Positions 42,825-52,900 of a stretch of 64,000 nucleotides of DNA are shown one piece after another (position 1 is the first letter of the stretch; the number at the start of each line of letters is the position of its first letter). The notes beneath the pieces were generated by a model, which saw only the letters and a list, made by a program, of their open reading frames with translations, made no database searches and had not been told where the DNA came from. Source of the stretch: JAWKWH01 sp965204295 (lineage in GTDB: Bacteria > Pseudomonadota > Alphaproteobacteria > Rhizobiales > Rhizobiaceae). The stretch covers positions 496,001-560,000 of the forward strand of contig OZ241973.1 of assembly GCA_965204295.1 (NCBI GenBank), written 5' to 3'. Both the position numbers and the translations under genes were made by a program.

Positions 42825-44099
42825 CTAGTGAAACCGAGAAGGTGCATAGGGCGCAAGGTCTATATTCGGTTTTCGGCCAGAAATCAGTTGAGCCAGTATC
42901 CGACCGGTCTTCGGTCCGCCGGTCAGACCAACATGGTCATGACCAAATCCGCAAAAGGCGTTTTTTACCGCCGGCGATTCGCCGATTAAAGGAATGGAAT
43001 CGGCAATTGCGGGCCTGTGCCCCATCCATTTCGTCGATTCCCGCCACGTAATTCCGGGAATCGCCGATTTGATATTGTCGTAAAGCAGCTTGACGGGCGC
43101 CTTGGACGGCGGCGCGTCAAGCCCGCCATATTCGACGATGCCGGCAAGCCTGAGCCGGCCCTCCATCGGCGTGGCGACGAACTTGCCCGACGCCACCATG
43201 ACCGGCGAGCGCGGCATGACTGACGGTTCCCAGAGTTCGACATGATAACCCCGCTCGCTTTCCAGCGGCACATTGAGGCCAAGCTTTGCGGCAAGCGGTC
43301 CCGACCAGACGCCGGCGGCCAGCACGGCCGCGCCGCAGGCGATCGTTTCACCGCCGGCGCGCACTCCGGCCACCGCTCCGTTCTCTGTAACGAAGTCGCT
43401 TACCTCCGCCTTGATCAGCACGCCGCCATTTTCAACGACGTGCGCGGCGAGATCCTTCACATACCGGCCGGGATCCGCAATCCGCCCGTGATCGCCCATT
43501 CTGGCCGCAAATCCGATCCGGGGACCGAACGCCGGGTCGTATTCGCGAAGTACCGCCCCGTCGAGCGTATCCCATTCAAATCCGTTCTCCCGACGGATCG
43601 CCCAGCCGAATGAATCGACTTCGTAGGCCGCCCGATCCTTGTACAGGAACAGATAGTCCGCGGGCACAATCCATTTCTCCGCCGGCGTTCCGGCGGCCAG
43701 CGACCGATGGTCGGCAAGACTGTCGCCGATAATGGACGTCAGCGCCGCCGCCCTGCGCCTGACCGGCTCTTTCCCGCCATGCGCGAGGTACTTTATCAGC
43801 CACGGCGCGAGGCGCGGCAAGTACGACCATTTGAGAAACAGCGGCTGGGCCGGATCGAAAAGCATGCGCGGCGCCTTGCGGATCAAACCCGGAACCGTCA
43901 CCGGTACGACGGAACACGACGCCAGCACGCCGCCATTGCCGAAACTGGTTCCTTCGCCAGGCCCGGCTCTGTCGATCAGGATGACGTCGCGGCCATCGCG
44001 CTGAAGCCACAGCGCCGTGGCGACGCCGACAATCCCCGCGCCGATGACGGCTACCGGGCCGGAACCGCCATTGGTCGGTTTCGATGCGGCTTTCGCCAT
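42825..44099 (-). CDS. FAD-dependent D-amino acid dehydrogenase-like oxidoreductase
   Basis: This 424-residue protein belongs to the DadA/DAO family. The N-terminal FAD site is PVAVIGAGIVGVATALWLQRDG with DVILIDRAGPGEGTSFGN. The family segment GHRPAIADSIPLIGESPAVKNAFCGFGHDHVGLTGGP near the C-terminus is the second flavin/substrate motif. It probably oxidises a D-amino acid or N-substituted glycine, passing electrons to the respiratory chain. The ATG at 44099 is chosen; 18 upstream codons of the open frame lack homology. It is divergent from the racemase-family gene at 44388, a pairing that suggests D-amino acid use. Intact. Confidence 0.85.
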   Translation of the reverse strand: MAKAASKPTNGGSGPVAVIGAGIVGVATALWLQRDGRDVILIDRAGPGEGTSFGNGGVLASCSVVPVTVPGLIRKAPRMLFDPAQPLFLKWSYLPRLAPWLIKYLAHGGKEPVRRRAAALTSIIGDSLADHRSLAAGTPAEKWIVPADYLFLYKDRAAYEVDSFGWAIRRENGFEWDTLDGAVLREYDPAFGPRIGFAARMGDHGRIADPGRYVKDLAAHVVENGGVLIKAEVSDFVTENGAVAGVRAGGETIACGAAVLAAGVWSGPLAAKLGLNVPLESERGYHVELWEPSVMPRSPVMVASGKFVATPMEGRLRLAGIVEYGGLDAPPSKAPVKLLYDNIKSAIPGITWRESTKWMGHRPAIADSIPLIGESPAVKNAFCGFGHDHVGLTGGPKTGRILAQLISGRKPNIDLAPYAPSRFH

Positions 44100-44387
44100 C
44101 AAATCAGTGCGCTCCGTTCCACCGCAAAACCGCCTTCGCCTGAAATTCGTCATGATATCCGGGTTGTGTCGCCCGAACGGCGGAACTTACAAAACTAATA
44201 TATGTCACACCCGCAGGCAACGGCCACTCGCGGGACCGAAGCGGATTTTCGGCCTTTGTCCGGATTCGGACCGCGCCGATTATTTCGATTCCGTTTCGCG
44301 CCCGGACCTGTATGTTGATGCGGCAACGGTTCAAATCGGACTTTATGCCCTGTTTGACCGGCCGGCGGGAAAGGATCGCGGAGACGA

Positions 44388-45101
44388 TTGATGAAAGCAC
44401 GGGGCGGAAAATCCGTATATGGCGCGGCCATCGGCATTTTGATGCTGGAAGCCCGATTTCCGCGCATTCCGGGGGATATGGGAAACGCCCGAAGCTGGCC
44501 TTTCCCGGTGCTCTACAAGGTCGTTCGCGGCGCGTCGCCGGATCGTGTGGTCAGGCGCGGCGCCGACGGCCTGCGTGACCGGTTCGTGGCGGCGGCCCGC
44601 GAACTGGCGGCTGACGGCGCGGATGGAATCACCACAAATTGCGGCTTCCTGTCGCTGTTCCAGCGGGAACTCGCCGACGCCGCCGGCATTCCGGTGGCCG
44701 CGTCGTCGCTGATGCAGGTCGAAATGGTCAACCGGCTGTTGCCCGCCGGCAGGAAAGCCGGAATCCTGACGATTTCCGCTTCGACGCTCAGCGAGCGGCA
44801 TCTGCGCGAGGCGAACGTGCCGGCGGCCACGCCTGTCGGCACGACGGAGGGCGGGCGCGAATTCACACGGGTCATACTCGAAAACGAGATGGAAATGGAT
44901 GTGGAGCTCGCACGGCGGGACAATGTCGAAGCCGCCCGCGAACTCGTTTCCGGTCATCCCGCGATTGGCGCGCTGGTGCTGGAATGCACCAACATGACGC
45001 CATTCGCCGCCGATATAGGGCAGGCGGTCGGGTTGCCGGTCTTTTCCATGGTTTCGTTCGTGAACTGGTTCCAGTCGTCGTTGCAGCTGCGGGTTTATTG
45101 A
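44388..45101 (+). CDS. Aspartate/glutamate racemase superfamily protein
   Basis: This 237-residue protein has the pseudo-symmetric Asp/Glu/hydantoin racemase fold. The two catalytic Cys positions are both present: GITTNCGFLSLFQ in the first half and LVLECTNMTPFA in the second. PVAASSLMQVE matches the substrate loop. ATGAUG-type start codons occur in tandem at 44388 and 44391. Cofactor-independent racemisation of an amino acid or arylmalonate-type decarboxylation are possible activities. Divergent from the DadA-like gene. Intact. Confidence 0.8.
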   Translation: MMKARGGKSVYGAAIGILMLEARFPRIPGDMGNARSWPFPVLYKVVRGASPDRVVRRGADGLRDRFVAAARELAADGADGITTNCGFLSLFQRELADAAGIPVAASSLMQVEMVNRLLPAGRKAGILTISASTLSERHLREANVPAATPVGTTEGGREFTRVILENEMEMDVELARRDNVEAARELVSGHPAIGALVLECTNMTPFAADIGQAVGLPVFSMVSFVNWFQSSLQLRVY

Positions 45102-45131
45102 GACATCCTCCCGATAATCGGGGAGCGTATC

Positions 45132-45206
45132 GTGGCGGACGCATCATTCGACTACATCATCGTTGGCGACGGATCGGCAAGCGACGAAAGCGGCAATTTG
45201 GATTGA
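45132..45206 (+). pseudogene. 5' stub of a GMC-type flavoprotein oxidoreductase gene
   Basis: A GTG-started frame preceded by GGGAG reads VADASFDYIIVGDGSA, the N-terminal FAD-binding strand of GMC oxidoreductases (choline dehydrogenase type, usually DYIIVGAGSAGC). After GSA the similarity ends abruptly and the frame stops nine codons later. Only about 16 residues of a protein of some 540 remain; the rest was removed by the same rearrangement that truncated the convergent tctA copy. Confidence 0.7.
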
Positions 45207-46217
45207 ACGGTCGCAAGAACTATCAGCGGCGCGGCAGTGACGAGCCTCATAACGCGGGCAGACCTTGAATACCGACATCATCATCGCCATCAGCGCCTCG
45301 CCCGGAATGCCGAGCGCCAATAACGGGACCATCGCGGCGCCCGGAACCGCGTTGTTCGCCGCTTCCGAGGCAATCAGCCCCTCCGGCGATCCCTTGCCGA
45401 ATTCATCCGGTTTCTTCGAGGTTTTCCGCGCATAGGTGTAGGACATGAACTGCGCGGTGAATTCGCCGACGCCGGGGATCATTCCCATCATGACGCCGAA
45501 GCCCGACGACGACGCCCCGATCCGCTTGAATCCGAGGATCTCGCCCAATCCGCTCAGCAACGATCCGCTGACCGGCTGGGGATGCGGCGTGTTGTCCTTG
45601 TCGGCCATGAGCATGAAGGTCTGTGAAATCGCAAAAAGGCCGAGCACGACGACAATCAGGTCAATGCCGCCCGCGAGCCAGGTCTGATCGAAAGTGAAGC
45701 GCCGCGTGTATTTCACCGGTTCCAGGCCGACCGTGTTGAGTAATATGCCGAAGGCGCACAGCATACCCGCCGCGAAGACCCGGCCGCGATGGGCGAGAAC
45801 GACCAGGATGATGCCGAGAAGCACGGTGAGAAAAATCTCGCGGCTGCCGAAATGCGGAGCGACAAGCGCTAGTAATGGCGACAGGAGGGTCAGGCAGGCA
45901 ATCGCGAACACCCCGCCGAAAAGCGAAGCCGTATAGGCAAGCGTCATGGCGCGGCGCGGCTCGCCCCGCCGGGTCATCGGATAACCTTCATAGGTGGTGA
46001 GCGCATTGACGGCCGTGCCGGGCGTGTTGATCAGAATTGCCGGAAGGGCACCGCCATACATCGACGATCCATAAATCCCGAGCAGGATGGTGAGGTCGAC
46101 AAGAGGTTCGAGCGAGAATGTCGCCGGAAGAAGGATCGCAATGGCGACGGCGACGCCGACGCCCGGGATGGCGCCGATGATCACGCCGCCGACCGAACCG
46201 ACCACCAGCGCCGCCGG
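45144..46217 (-). pseudogene. Second TctA permease gene, truncated at both ends
   Basis: The frame contains the TctA core (GGVIIGAIPGVGVAVAIAILLP, LGIYGSSMYGGALPAILINTPGTAVNALTTYEGYPMTRRGE, MGMIPGVGEFTAQFMSYTYARK, SEAANNAVPGAAMVPLLALGIPGEALMAMM). At the 5' side about 25-30 residues are missing and it is joined out of frame to the tctB copy. At the 3' side similarity stops after MAMMMSVF, losing roughly 150 residues; the remaining tail (PRYEARHCRAADSS) reads antisense into the GMC stub. Non-functional. Confidence 0.85.
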
Positions 46218-46716
46218 GAACCTTGACCTGAAGCAGGGATTTGAAAAGCACAACGACCGTCACGCCCGACGCGGCGGCGAAACCCAGTTTCCGTGGCGCC
46301 CGATAACCGAGTCGAAAGGCCAGGAGCGCGGGAAAAACGATTGAGGAAGGAAGATAGCCCAGCCGGGGAACCATCCAGACATAAGTCATGAACCAGAGCG
46401 CGAATTCGACTGATCGAATCCAGAATTTCACCTCCGCCCAACGCCCCTCGACCCGCGGAGACACCGCTGAACCGATAAGGTACAGGACCGCGAATCCGGT
46501 CATCAACGCGACCGCGACGGTCGGCCAGAAAGCCGGCTGCGCCACGGTTCCGGTGCGCTTCACCAACTCGGTTTGGCCGCCGAGACTGGCCAGCAGGAAC
46601 AACGAGACCGCCAGAAAGAAAATCGCGAAGACCAGATCGCCGGCCTGCGATATCGTTTGAACAAATCCCGCAATGCCCTGATGCGCGACATCGTTCCTCC
46701 CCGCCGCAATTCTCAT
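46218..46716 (-). pseudogene. Second TctB permease gene, 3' end fused to tctA remnant
   Basis: From ATG 46716 (MRIAAGRNDVAHQG) the frame has four membrane helices (LVFAIFFLAVSLFLLASLG, FWPTVAVALMTGFAVLYLIG, FALWFMTYVWMVPRLGYLP, GFAAASGVTVVVLFKSLLQVKVP) typical of TctB. Its natural end and the beginning of tctA are missing; after KVPGG the frame reads nonsense through the tctA region. A deletion between the two genes explains both truncations. Confidence 0.78.
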
Positions 46717-46767
46717 GGCGTGAATTGTCGGGGACAATCCGCCGGCCCGGACAGGAGCGGCGACCGG

Positions 46768-46878
46768 CTATCCGGCGAGCATCTCTTCGATGGCCGCAAG
46801 CGTTGCAATCCCGACCCGCGCCTTGACCGCATCGGGCGTCAGGCCGACGCGCCCACCGCCGATGGACGCCGATTTCAC
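46768..46878 (-). CDS. Small open reading frame upstream of tctB copy
   Basis: GTG at 46878 follows a strong GGGAGGA sequence and encodes 36 residues, ending LTPDAVKARVGIATLAAIEEMLAG with a TAG. The codon use looks coding. It may be a genuine small protein, or the surviving start of a truncated gene preceding the damaged tctBA pair. Not recognised. Confidence 0.35.
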   Translation of the reverse strand: MKSASIGGGRVGLTPDAVKARVGIATLAAIEEMLAG

Positions 46879-47198
46879 CGATTCCTCCCTTAATGACGGT
46901 TTATTGTCGTCACCACCGGTCCGGAATCTTGCATCTCCGAACGGATTCCGTCAAGAAGATTCACATGTGAACTACCACGCCGCCTGATGGGAGCCGAAAT
47001 CGGGTTGAGCGACCGGCCGGAGGAGTTCGACCTGACCGTCAACGACGCCGGCGTCCTGAAACCGGACCCGCGCGCCTGTGGTTCGATCGCCGATGCGGGG
47101 CATGCGAACCCTTCGTTTCGACGTCCGCGACCCGTCCGCCGGATATGCCGGGGCGCGTACCCCGCCCGGATTGGAAACAACCGAAATGGAGACCGGCC
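46879..47198. other. Intergenic region between tctBA remnant and aminotransferase
   Basis: These 320 bases hold no gene that I can support on either strand. They should contain the promoter of the aminotransferase gene at 47199. The region is GC-rich, and short open frames across it lack similarity or start signals. Confidence 0.4.
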
Positions 47199-48557
47199 AT
47201 GATGCCGCATGACAACAATTTTCTCAAAGAGAACAATGCCAGACATTTCTGGCATCCGATGGCTCACCCCGCCGAAATGCTGGCCAACCCGCCAAAAATA
47301 GTAACCGCGGCGGAAGGAGTCACGCTGACCGACGTCGATGGGCACAAGACGCTCGACGCCGTCGGCGGTCTTTGGAACGTCAATCTGGGCTATTCGTGCG
47401 ACCCGGTGAAAAAGGCGATTGCCGATCAGCTCGATCAACTCGCCTATTATTCCGCGTTCCGGGGCACATCGACCGGACCGGCCATCGAACTGTCCCATGT
47501 CCTGAAGGACTGGTTCGCGCCCGACGGCATGGTCAGGGCCTTCTTCACCTCCGGCGGTTCCGACAGCGTCGAGACTTCGCTGCGCCTCGCCCGCCAGTAT
47601 CACAAAATTCGCGGCGACCGCGACCGCACCAAATTCCTGAGCCTGAAGAAAGGCTATCACGGAACCCATATGGGCGGCGCGTCGGTCAACGGCAACGCCG
47701 GTTTCCGCCGCAACTACGAGCCCCTGCTGCCGGGCTGTTTCCACATCCCGTCTCCCTACCTCTATCGCAACCCGTTCGATGAGACCGATCCGAAGCGCCT
47801 GGCGGCGGCATGCGCTGCCGCGCTTGAAGACGAAATCGCGTTCCAGGGCGCCGACACGATAGCCGCCTTCATCATGGAGCCCGTGCTGGGCGCCGGCGGC
47901 GTCATCCCGCCGCATGACAGTTTCATGCCCCGGGTACGCGAGATATGCGACCGCCACGGCATCCTGCTGATCGCCGACGAGGTGATCACAGCTTTCGGGC
48001 GGACCGGCGCCTGGACCGGCTCGCGCCTGTGGGATGTCAGACCCGACCTGATGTGTACGGCCAAGGCGATCACCAATGGCTACTTTCCTTTCGGAGCCGT
48101 TATGATCTCCGAAAAGGTCAGTGATGTATTCGAAAACGACAATTCCGCATTTGGCGCGATCGGCCATGGCTATACCTATTCCGCCCACCCGGTCGGCGCG
48201 GCGGCGGCGCTCGCCTGTCTGCCCGAAATCACCGCCGCCAATCTCGCCGAAAACGCCGCGGCGCGCGGCGCGGAACTGCTTGCCGGCTGCCGGGCTCTGA
48301 TGAACAGGTACGAACTCGTCGGCGACGTTCGGGGCAAAGGCCTGATGGTCGCGCTGGAACTGGTCGCGGACCGCGACGACAAGACACCGGTCGACAAGGC
48401 CGCGGTCGGCAGGGTCTTCGAGGGCGCCTACGCCGCCGGCGTGATGATACGCGTCTCCGGTCCGAACATCATCCTGTCGCCCCCGCTTGTGATCACCGCG
48501 AAAGACGTTCGGACGATAGTGGGCGCCATTGAAGCCGGATTGAGGGCTGCCGTCTAA
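47199..48557 (+). CDS. Class III PLP-dependent aminotransferase
   Basis: This 452-residue omega-transaminase family protein has the N-terminal FWHPMAHPAEM, the substrate-pocket YYSAFRGTSTGPAIELS, cofactor-binding FTSGGSDSVETSLRLARQYH and GYHGTHMGGASVNG, the Asp in LLIADEVITAFGRTG that holds the pyridine N, and the Schiff-base Lys in MCTAKAITNGYFPFGAV. Family members use beta-alanine, GABA, taurine or other amines with pyruvate as acceptor. ATGATG starts at 47199, with GGAG about 9 nt upstream. Intact. It borders a damaged transport locus, so it may have lost its original partners. Confidence 0.9.
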   Translation: MMPHDNNFLKENNARHFWHPMAHPAEMLANPPKIVTAAEGVTLTDVDGHKTLDAVGGLWNVNLGYSCDPVKKAIADQLDQLAYYSAFRGTSTGPAIELSHVLKDWFAPDGMVRAFFTSGGSDSVETSLRLARQYHKIRGDRDRTKFLSLKKGYHGTHMGGASVNGNAGFRRNYEPLLPGCFHIPSPYLYRNPFDETDPKRLAAACAAALEDEIAFQGADTIAAFIMEPVLGAGGVIPPHDSFMPRVREICDRHGILLIADEVITAFGRTGAWTGSRLWDVRPDLMCTAKAITNGYFPFGAVMISEKVSDVFENDNSAFGAIGHGYTYSAHPVGAAAALACLPEITAANLAENAAARGAELLAGCRALMNRYELVGDVRGKGLMVALELVADRDDKTPVDKAAVGRVFEGAYAAGVMIRVSGPNIILSPPLVITAKDVRTIVGAIEAGLRAAV

Positions 48558-48714
48558 GGCGGAGAATCATGCCGGCCGTCAATCCGCTCAACCGGGCGAA
48601 GGCGTCCGGCTCCTGGATGCAAAAGGCCGCTCTCCAAGCGACACCGGATTGTCGAGCGGTTCTTCGCTCATCGTCGTGTTGCGATAGCCGGCGCGCTCGT
48701 TTCGCCGGGTTGAT

Positions 48715-49095
48715 TTACTTCATGGAAGTGAAACCGATCATGTTTCCCTCGGTGTCTTGGCAGAGCGTGACAAAGCCAAACTCGCCGATCGAAAATTTTG
48801 GCCGAACGACGGTGCCGCCGGACCTGGCGACCAGTTCCTCTTGCCCGGCGCAGTCTTCAACCGAGAAATAGACCTGCGTTCCGCCCGGTCCGGGGCCGGA
48901 ACGGTCCGTTTTCACCAGAGCACCGGCAGCGCCATAGGCCTGCATGTCGACGGGGAAGCTCATCATTTCGGTTTCGCCGGTCGGATCGCCCATCTCTTCG
49001 AGCTTCTTTCCTAAAACCGATTCATAAAAGTCAACGGCGCGATCCATGTCCTTTACATAGATATCGAACCATCCAACGGCGTTCATTTCAGTCAT
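48715..49095 (-). CDS. VOC (glyoxalase/bleomycin-resistance) family protein
   Basis: This 126-residue protein has the beta-alpha-beta-beta-beta VOC fold: NAVGWFDIYVKDMDRAVDFYESVLGKKLE, GTQVYFSVEDCAGQEELVARSGG and a C-terminal GFVTLCQDTEGNMIGFTS. The final EGN-x-IG motif supplies the usual metal-ligand Glu. Such proteins are often hypothetical PhnB-like or glyoxalase-like enzymes. It lies 72 nt downstream of the araC pseudogene on the same strand and may have been its target or operon partner. Intact. Confidence 0.85.
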   Translation of the reverse strand: MTEMNAVGWFDIYVKDMDRAVDFYESVLGKKLEEMGDPTGETEMMSFPVDMQAYGAAGALVKTDRSGPGPGGTQVYFSVEDCAGQEELVARSGGTVVRPKFSIGEFGFVTLCQDTEGNMIGFTSMK

Positions 49096-49167
49096 ATCGA
49101 TGTCCTTGCTTCAATGTACTTCGATAACTGCAATTTACGGAAATCAATTTGGCATGTATTGGATATT

Positions 49168-49914
49168 TCAGACATCATATTTTTTTGCGTACCGTCCAGG
49201 CGTATATCCCGTGGCAACGCGAAACGAGCGGATGAAGTGCGACTGGTCGGAGTACAGCCCGGTCGGGTCTCCGGCCAGAGCCTTTTGCAGGCGCAAGACC
49301 TTGAAAAAGTCGTGCGGCGCGAATCCGGTGGCGCGTTTGAGGATACGCTGAAGCTGCCGTGGCGAGATATGAGATATCCTGGCCATATCGGCCACCGAGT
49401 TGATATCGTCGAGGCTTTGCATAATGCGCCGCGTGACCGGATTGGCCATCACGACCTTCTCTTCGACAAGATACTCAACGAGCTCCGACAGGATTGACTG
49501 CTGCGAGTCAAAGGCGAGCCCCATGAGCCTGCGGTTCACATCGACAAGCGGAAGTTCGCCGGAATAGGGGTCGGCGACCTAGCCATGGGACAATCGCTCA
49601 CGGTTGAACCGCCAGACGCCGGGAAAGAATCGGATATTCACATAGTGGAATTTCGTGCCGAGATTCAGTTCTTCCGAAGCGGCCCGCAGCCCGGTGACGC
49701 CGACAATCTCCGGCTCCAGTTGATTGAAGATCATGTAGGTGCAGGCGTCGGGCAAGGCATGAAACCGATAATCCTCCGCCACAGGCTCGTCTGTCCTAAG
49801 CTCGAGATACCGGTGAACAATTTCCGACAAATGCGCCGGCGGTTCGGCTTCGACGAACCTGATGGACTCTACCGTTTTTTCTTTTCCGTGTCCCTTTGGG
49901 TCATATTCCGCCAT
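49168..49914 (-). pseudogene. AraC-family transcriptional regulator with in-frame amber codon
   Basis: Start ATG 49914. The N-terminal domain (HLSEIVHRYLELRTDEPVAE, HALPDACTYMIFNQLEPEI, LNLGTKFHYVNIRFFPG) belongs to a sensor type common in AraC regulators. After RERLSHG a TAG at about 49579-49581 interrupts, and the same frame continues VADPYSGELPLVDVNRRL and the C-terminal double HTH (SVADMARISHISPRQLQRILKRATGFAPHDFFKVLRLQKAL, YSDQSHFIRSFRVATGYTPGRYAKKY). A single-base change (for example CAG or TGG to TAG) is enough. The downstream half has ATGs but no good ribosome-binding site. Confidence 0.88.
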
Positions 49915-49986
49915 CGCAAAGCTCTCAACGTTTGGCCGGTTAACCGGATTCCCTAGTGTAAGGGGACTTCATTGACATTTTCCGGA

Positions 49987-52900
49987 TCAGTAATCTTTCT
50001 CAAGGAAGACGCCAATGCTCGAATTGCCGTCGGAGCCGGCGGCCCCGGTCGCCTTCAGGCTGTCGGTGATATCGATATTGATCGTTCCCCTTGTCGAGCC
50101 GGAAGCCCCCGCCTCGACGCCGAGATAGATGTTGTCGTTGATGTATCGTCCGGCGCGAACGGCCGCGTCGCCGCTGCTATCCGTCACGATATCCAGTTCA
50201 TCGAGCCCGGTCGATTGCCTGAAGCTGTCGAGCAGAGTGGAGTCTCCGCCGCCCGCGAGCTGGGTGGCCGACGCCGCCAGTCTGGCGACTTGCAAGGCGG
50301 AAAGCTCCGTGATGCTTCGCCCGAATATCAACCGCGAAAGCACTTCGTCCTGCGGCAATTCCGGTTCGGATGAAAAAACGATCGCCGGATCGGAAACCCG
50401 TCCGGTCACGGTAATGCGCACCGTCGCATCGCCGGCGTCCGAATTCGCGACGAAACGCACGAAAGGATCAAGGTCTCCGACCAGCGTCACCGTTCCCTCG
50501 TCGAAGACGATGCGTTTTCCGAGAATCGACAATCTGCCCCTGATGAGTTGAAACCCGCCGACCGGCCGAATGCCGGTGACAGGGCCGGTCAACGCGACCC
50601 GTCCGCCAAGCTCCGCGTCCAGACCGCGACCGCGAACAAAAACCCTGTCAGGCGCATTCAGCGCAATGTCCAGCCTCCCCATGATCGGACGCCCGCCCGG
50701 CACAGGCGTCCCATCATCGCCACGGGCGAATTCCAGCGTGCGCGCAAGCCTGCCCGGAGGATTGATATGCCTGACATCGATGCCATCGGCGGCGCCGGCA
50801 ATCGTCTCCGATATTGAAAGTTCAGCGCGATGAACCGTTATCGAGCCGAAGATCAAGGGATCGTAAATCAGCGCGCCGGTGACGCCGAGATTGCCGCTCA
50901 TTGTCGCCATGACGACCGATCCGCCGGAATATCGTGCACTGTCGAGATCAATGCGCAGGTCAGCGGGATAGCCCGCCGATCCATCCAACGAAACGGAACC
51001 GGCTAATGAAACCCCGCCGCCGGCCGCCGGATTGGCCGATCCTCGCCGGATGACGATCCTGTCTCCGGCAAGGTCGGCCGCAAGCGCGATATTCTTCAGC
51101 GTCAGATTGGCCAGCGGATCCGCATATGACGCGCCTTCGGTCAAAACACGGCCGCTGAAGGCGGGATTTCGCACGCTGCCGGCAACGTTACCCGCAAACC
51201 GGGCCGTTCCCTCGACCCGCGCGCCTCGCGAGGCCAACCGCCTGTTTGCCAGCGAGAGCGACGCCGTTCCGTCAAGCGACAGGTCAAGCCCGGAACCGGA
51301 TAATGGAATTCGCCCGCTCCCGGAAACCGCAAAACCTTCATCGGAGCTCGCTTCGAAGCCGACAAGAGTCAGTACTTCGCCGGCAAAAGAACCGCTTGCC
51401 GCGAATTTCAGAGACGGAATTCCCGACTGAACCAGCCGCAAAATTCGCACATCGGTTCCGCGAAGATCGAAATCCGCGCTCGGCGCGCCAAACAAATCGC
51501 GAAACCTTATGTCGAGTTCACCGGAACCGGCCTTGAACTCCTCAACCGCGACGAAAGCGATTCCGCCGCTGATTTGTCCATCCTGCCGGCCATTGGCGGC
51601 GGCAAGCGATATGGCCAGATTGATCCGTCCGCTCGCCTTGAAAGGAAACAGCGCGGCAACGGTCGATATGTCATCCGAGGTCAACGAAAGGTCGCCATCG
51701 ACCAGATCATTTTCGTTTGCCGAAAGCCCGCCCGACAGCCGGGTTGCGCCCGCCTGAATCTTGAGGTTTCCAAGAACGCGCCGGTCTTCGGCCAACAGAA
51801 TATCGGTCGCCAGTTCGACCCGCTCGCCACCAACAAATGCGAGACCGGTCAGCTTTCCGCTTATGCCCGACGGCAGGCCGACGCCCGAAAAACCAAACGA
51901 TGACCGCGACAGCGTCTTTCCCGCGACGCTGACGCCTTCCAGCGTAGCCGCAACGTCGAGACCGATCATCCCGTTAACTCCCTTCGCGCCGCCATAAATG
52001 ACCAATCCGCCGGAAATCCGATCTGAGAGACGTCCAACATCGGCAATTTCGCCACTGAATTGGAAATCTGTCGTTTCGGAGCCGAAAAGACCTTTGGCTC
52101 GAAAAAGAAGTTGCAGATTTTCGACGGTGAAATCGCCGGCGTGCGTTCCGGTCTCGTCACGCGCGACGCTGCCTTTGATCACGGTTCGGCCCAAAAGCAG
52201 ACCATCGATCCGGGAACCGATCGCGAAATCGTCCAGCCTGCCGTCCAGGGTCAGGTCGAATGCTCCGGTCACCGGCGACACGACGCCGTCCGCCGACAAA
52301 TCCGCCACGCCGCTCATGCCGCGGCCCAACGCCGCCGAAAGAACGGAGGCATCGGAAATTTTCGCTCCATACGCGCCGTCAAAAGCAAAATCGGAGACAT
52401 TTCCGACAAATGTCGCATCCACCGCCTTGGTGTCCAATATGGCTTTGTCAATGACAATCGGTTTTCCGGTCCGCCAGACGCCAGCAATTTCCAGCCCGGC
52501 ATTCGCGCCGATCGCCTCGGCGATGGCCGGATCGGCGGAGGCGAGGCCGACGGCTTTTCCGTCCACCACGAACGTGACTTCGCGCAGGGCCGGTCGATCG
52601 AGATTAAGGATGGCGCCTCCAAGATCGAGATCAAGTTCCCTCGCGGTCAGGCCGGCCGTCGAGAAACCGCCGGCAATGAGTCTGCCCGACCATGTCGCCG
52701 CCCCGCCGCCGCCGAAGCGAAAATCGATGGAGGCCCGATCGACGCGCGTGTCGCCGCCGGGCAAAGGCAGCACCACCGGCGCGCCCGCCGGCGACCGAAT
52801 CGTTCCGCCAGCTGCAATTTCCAGCGGAAATCCGTTCGGCGCGGTCCGCAGCGAGCCCGAGAACCGCAACGCGCCGCCGGAAAGCGTAAAGCGTTCGATG

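Noticed and set aside
49579..49581. Recoding of UAG (and of the UAA in the type ISP gene) as sense codons
   Set aside because: Many normal genes in the window end in TAG or TAA, no SECIS- or PYLIS-like context is seen, and the two stops differ.
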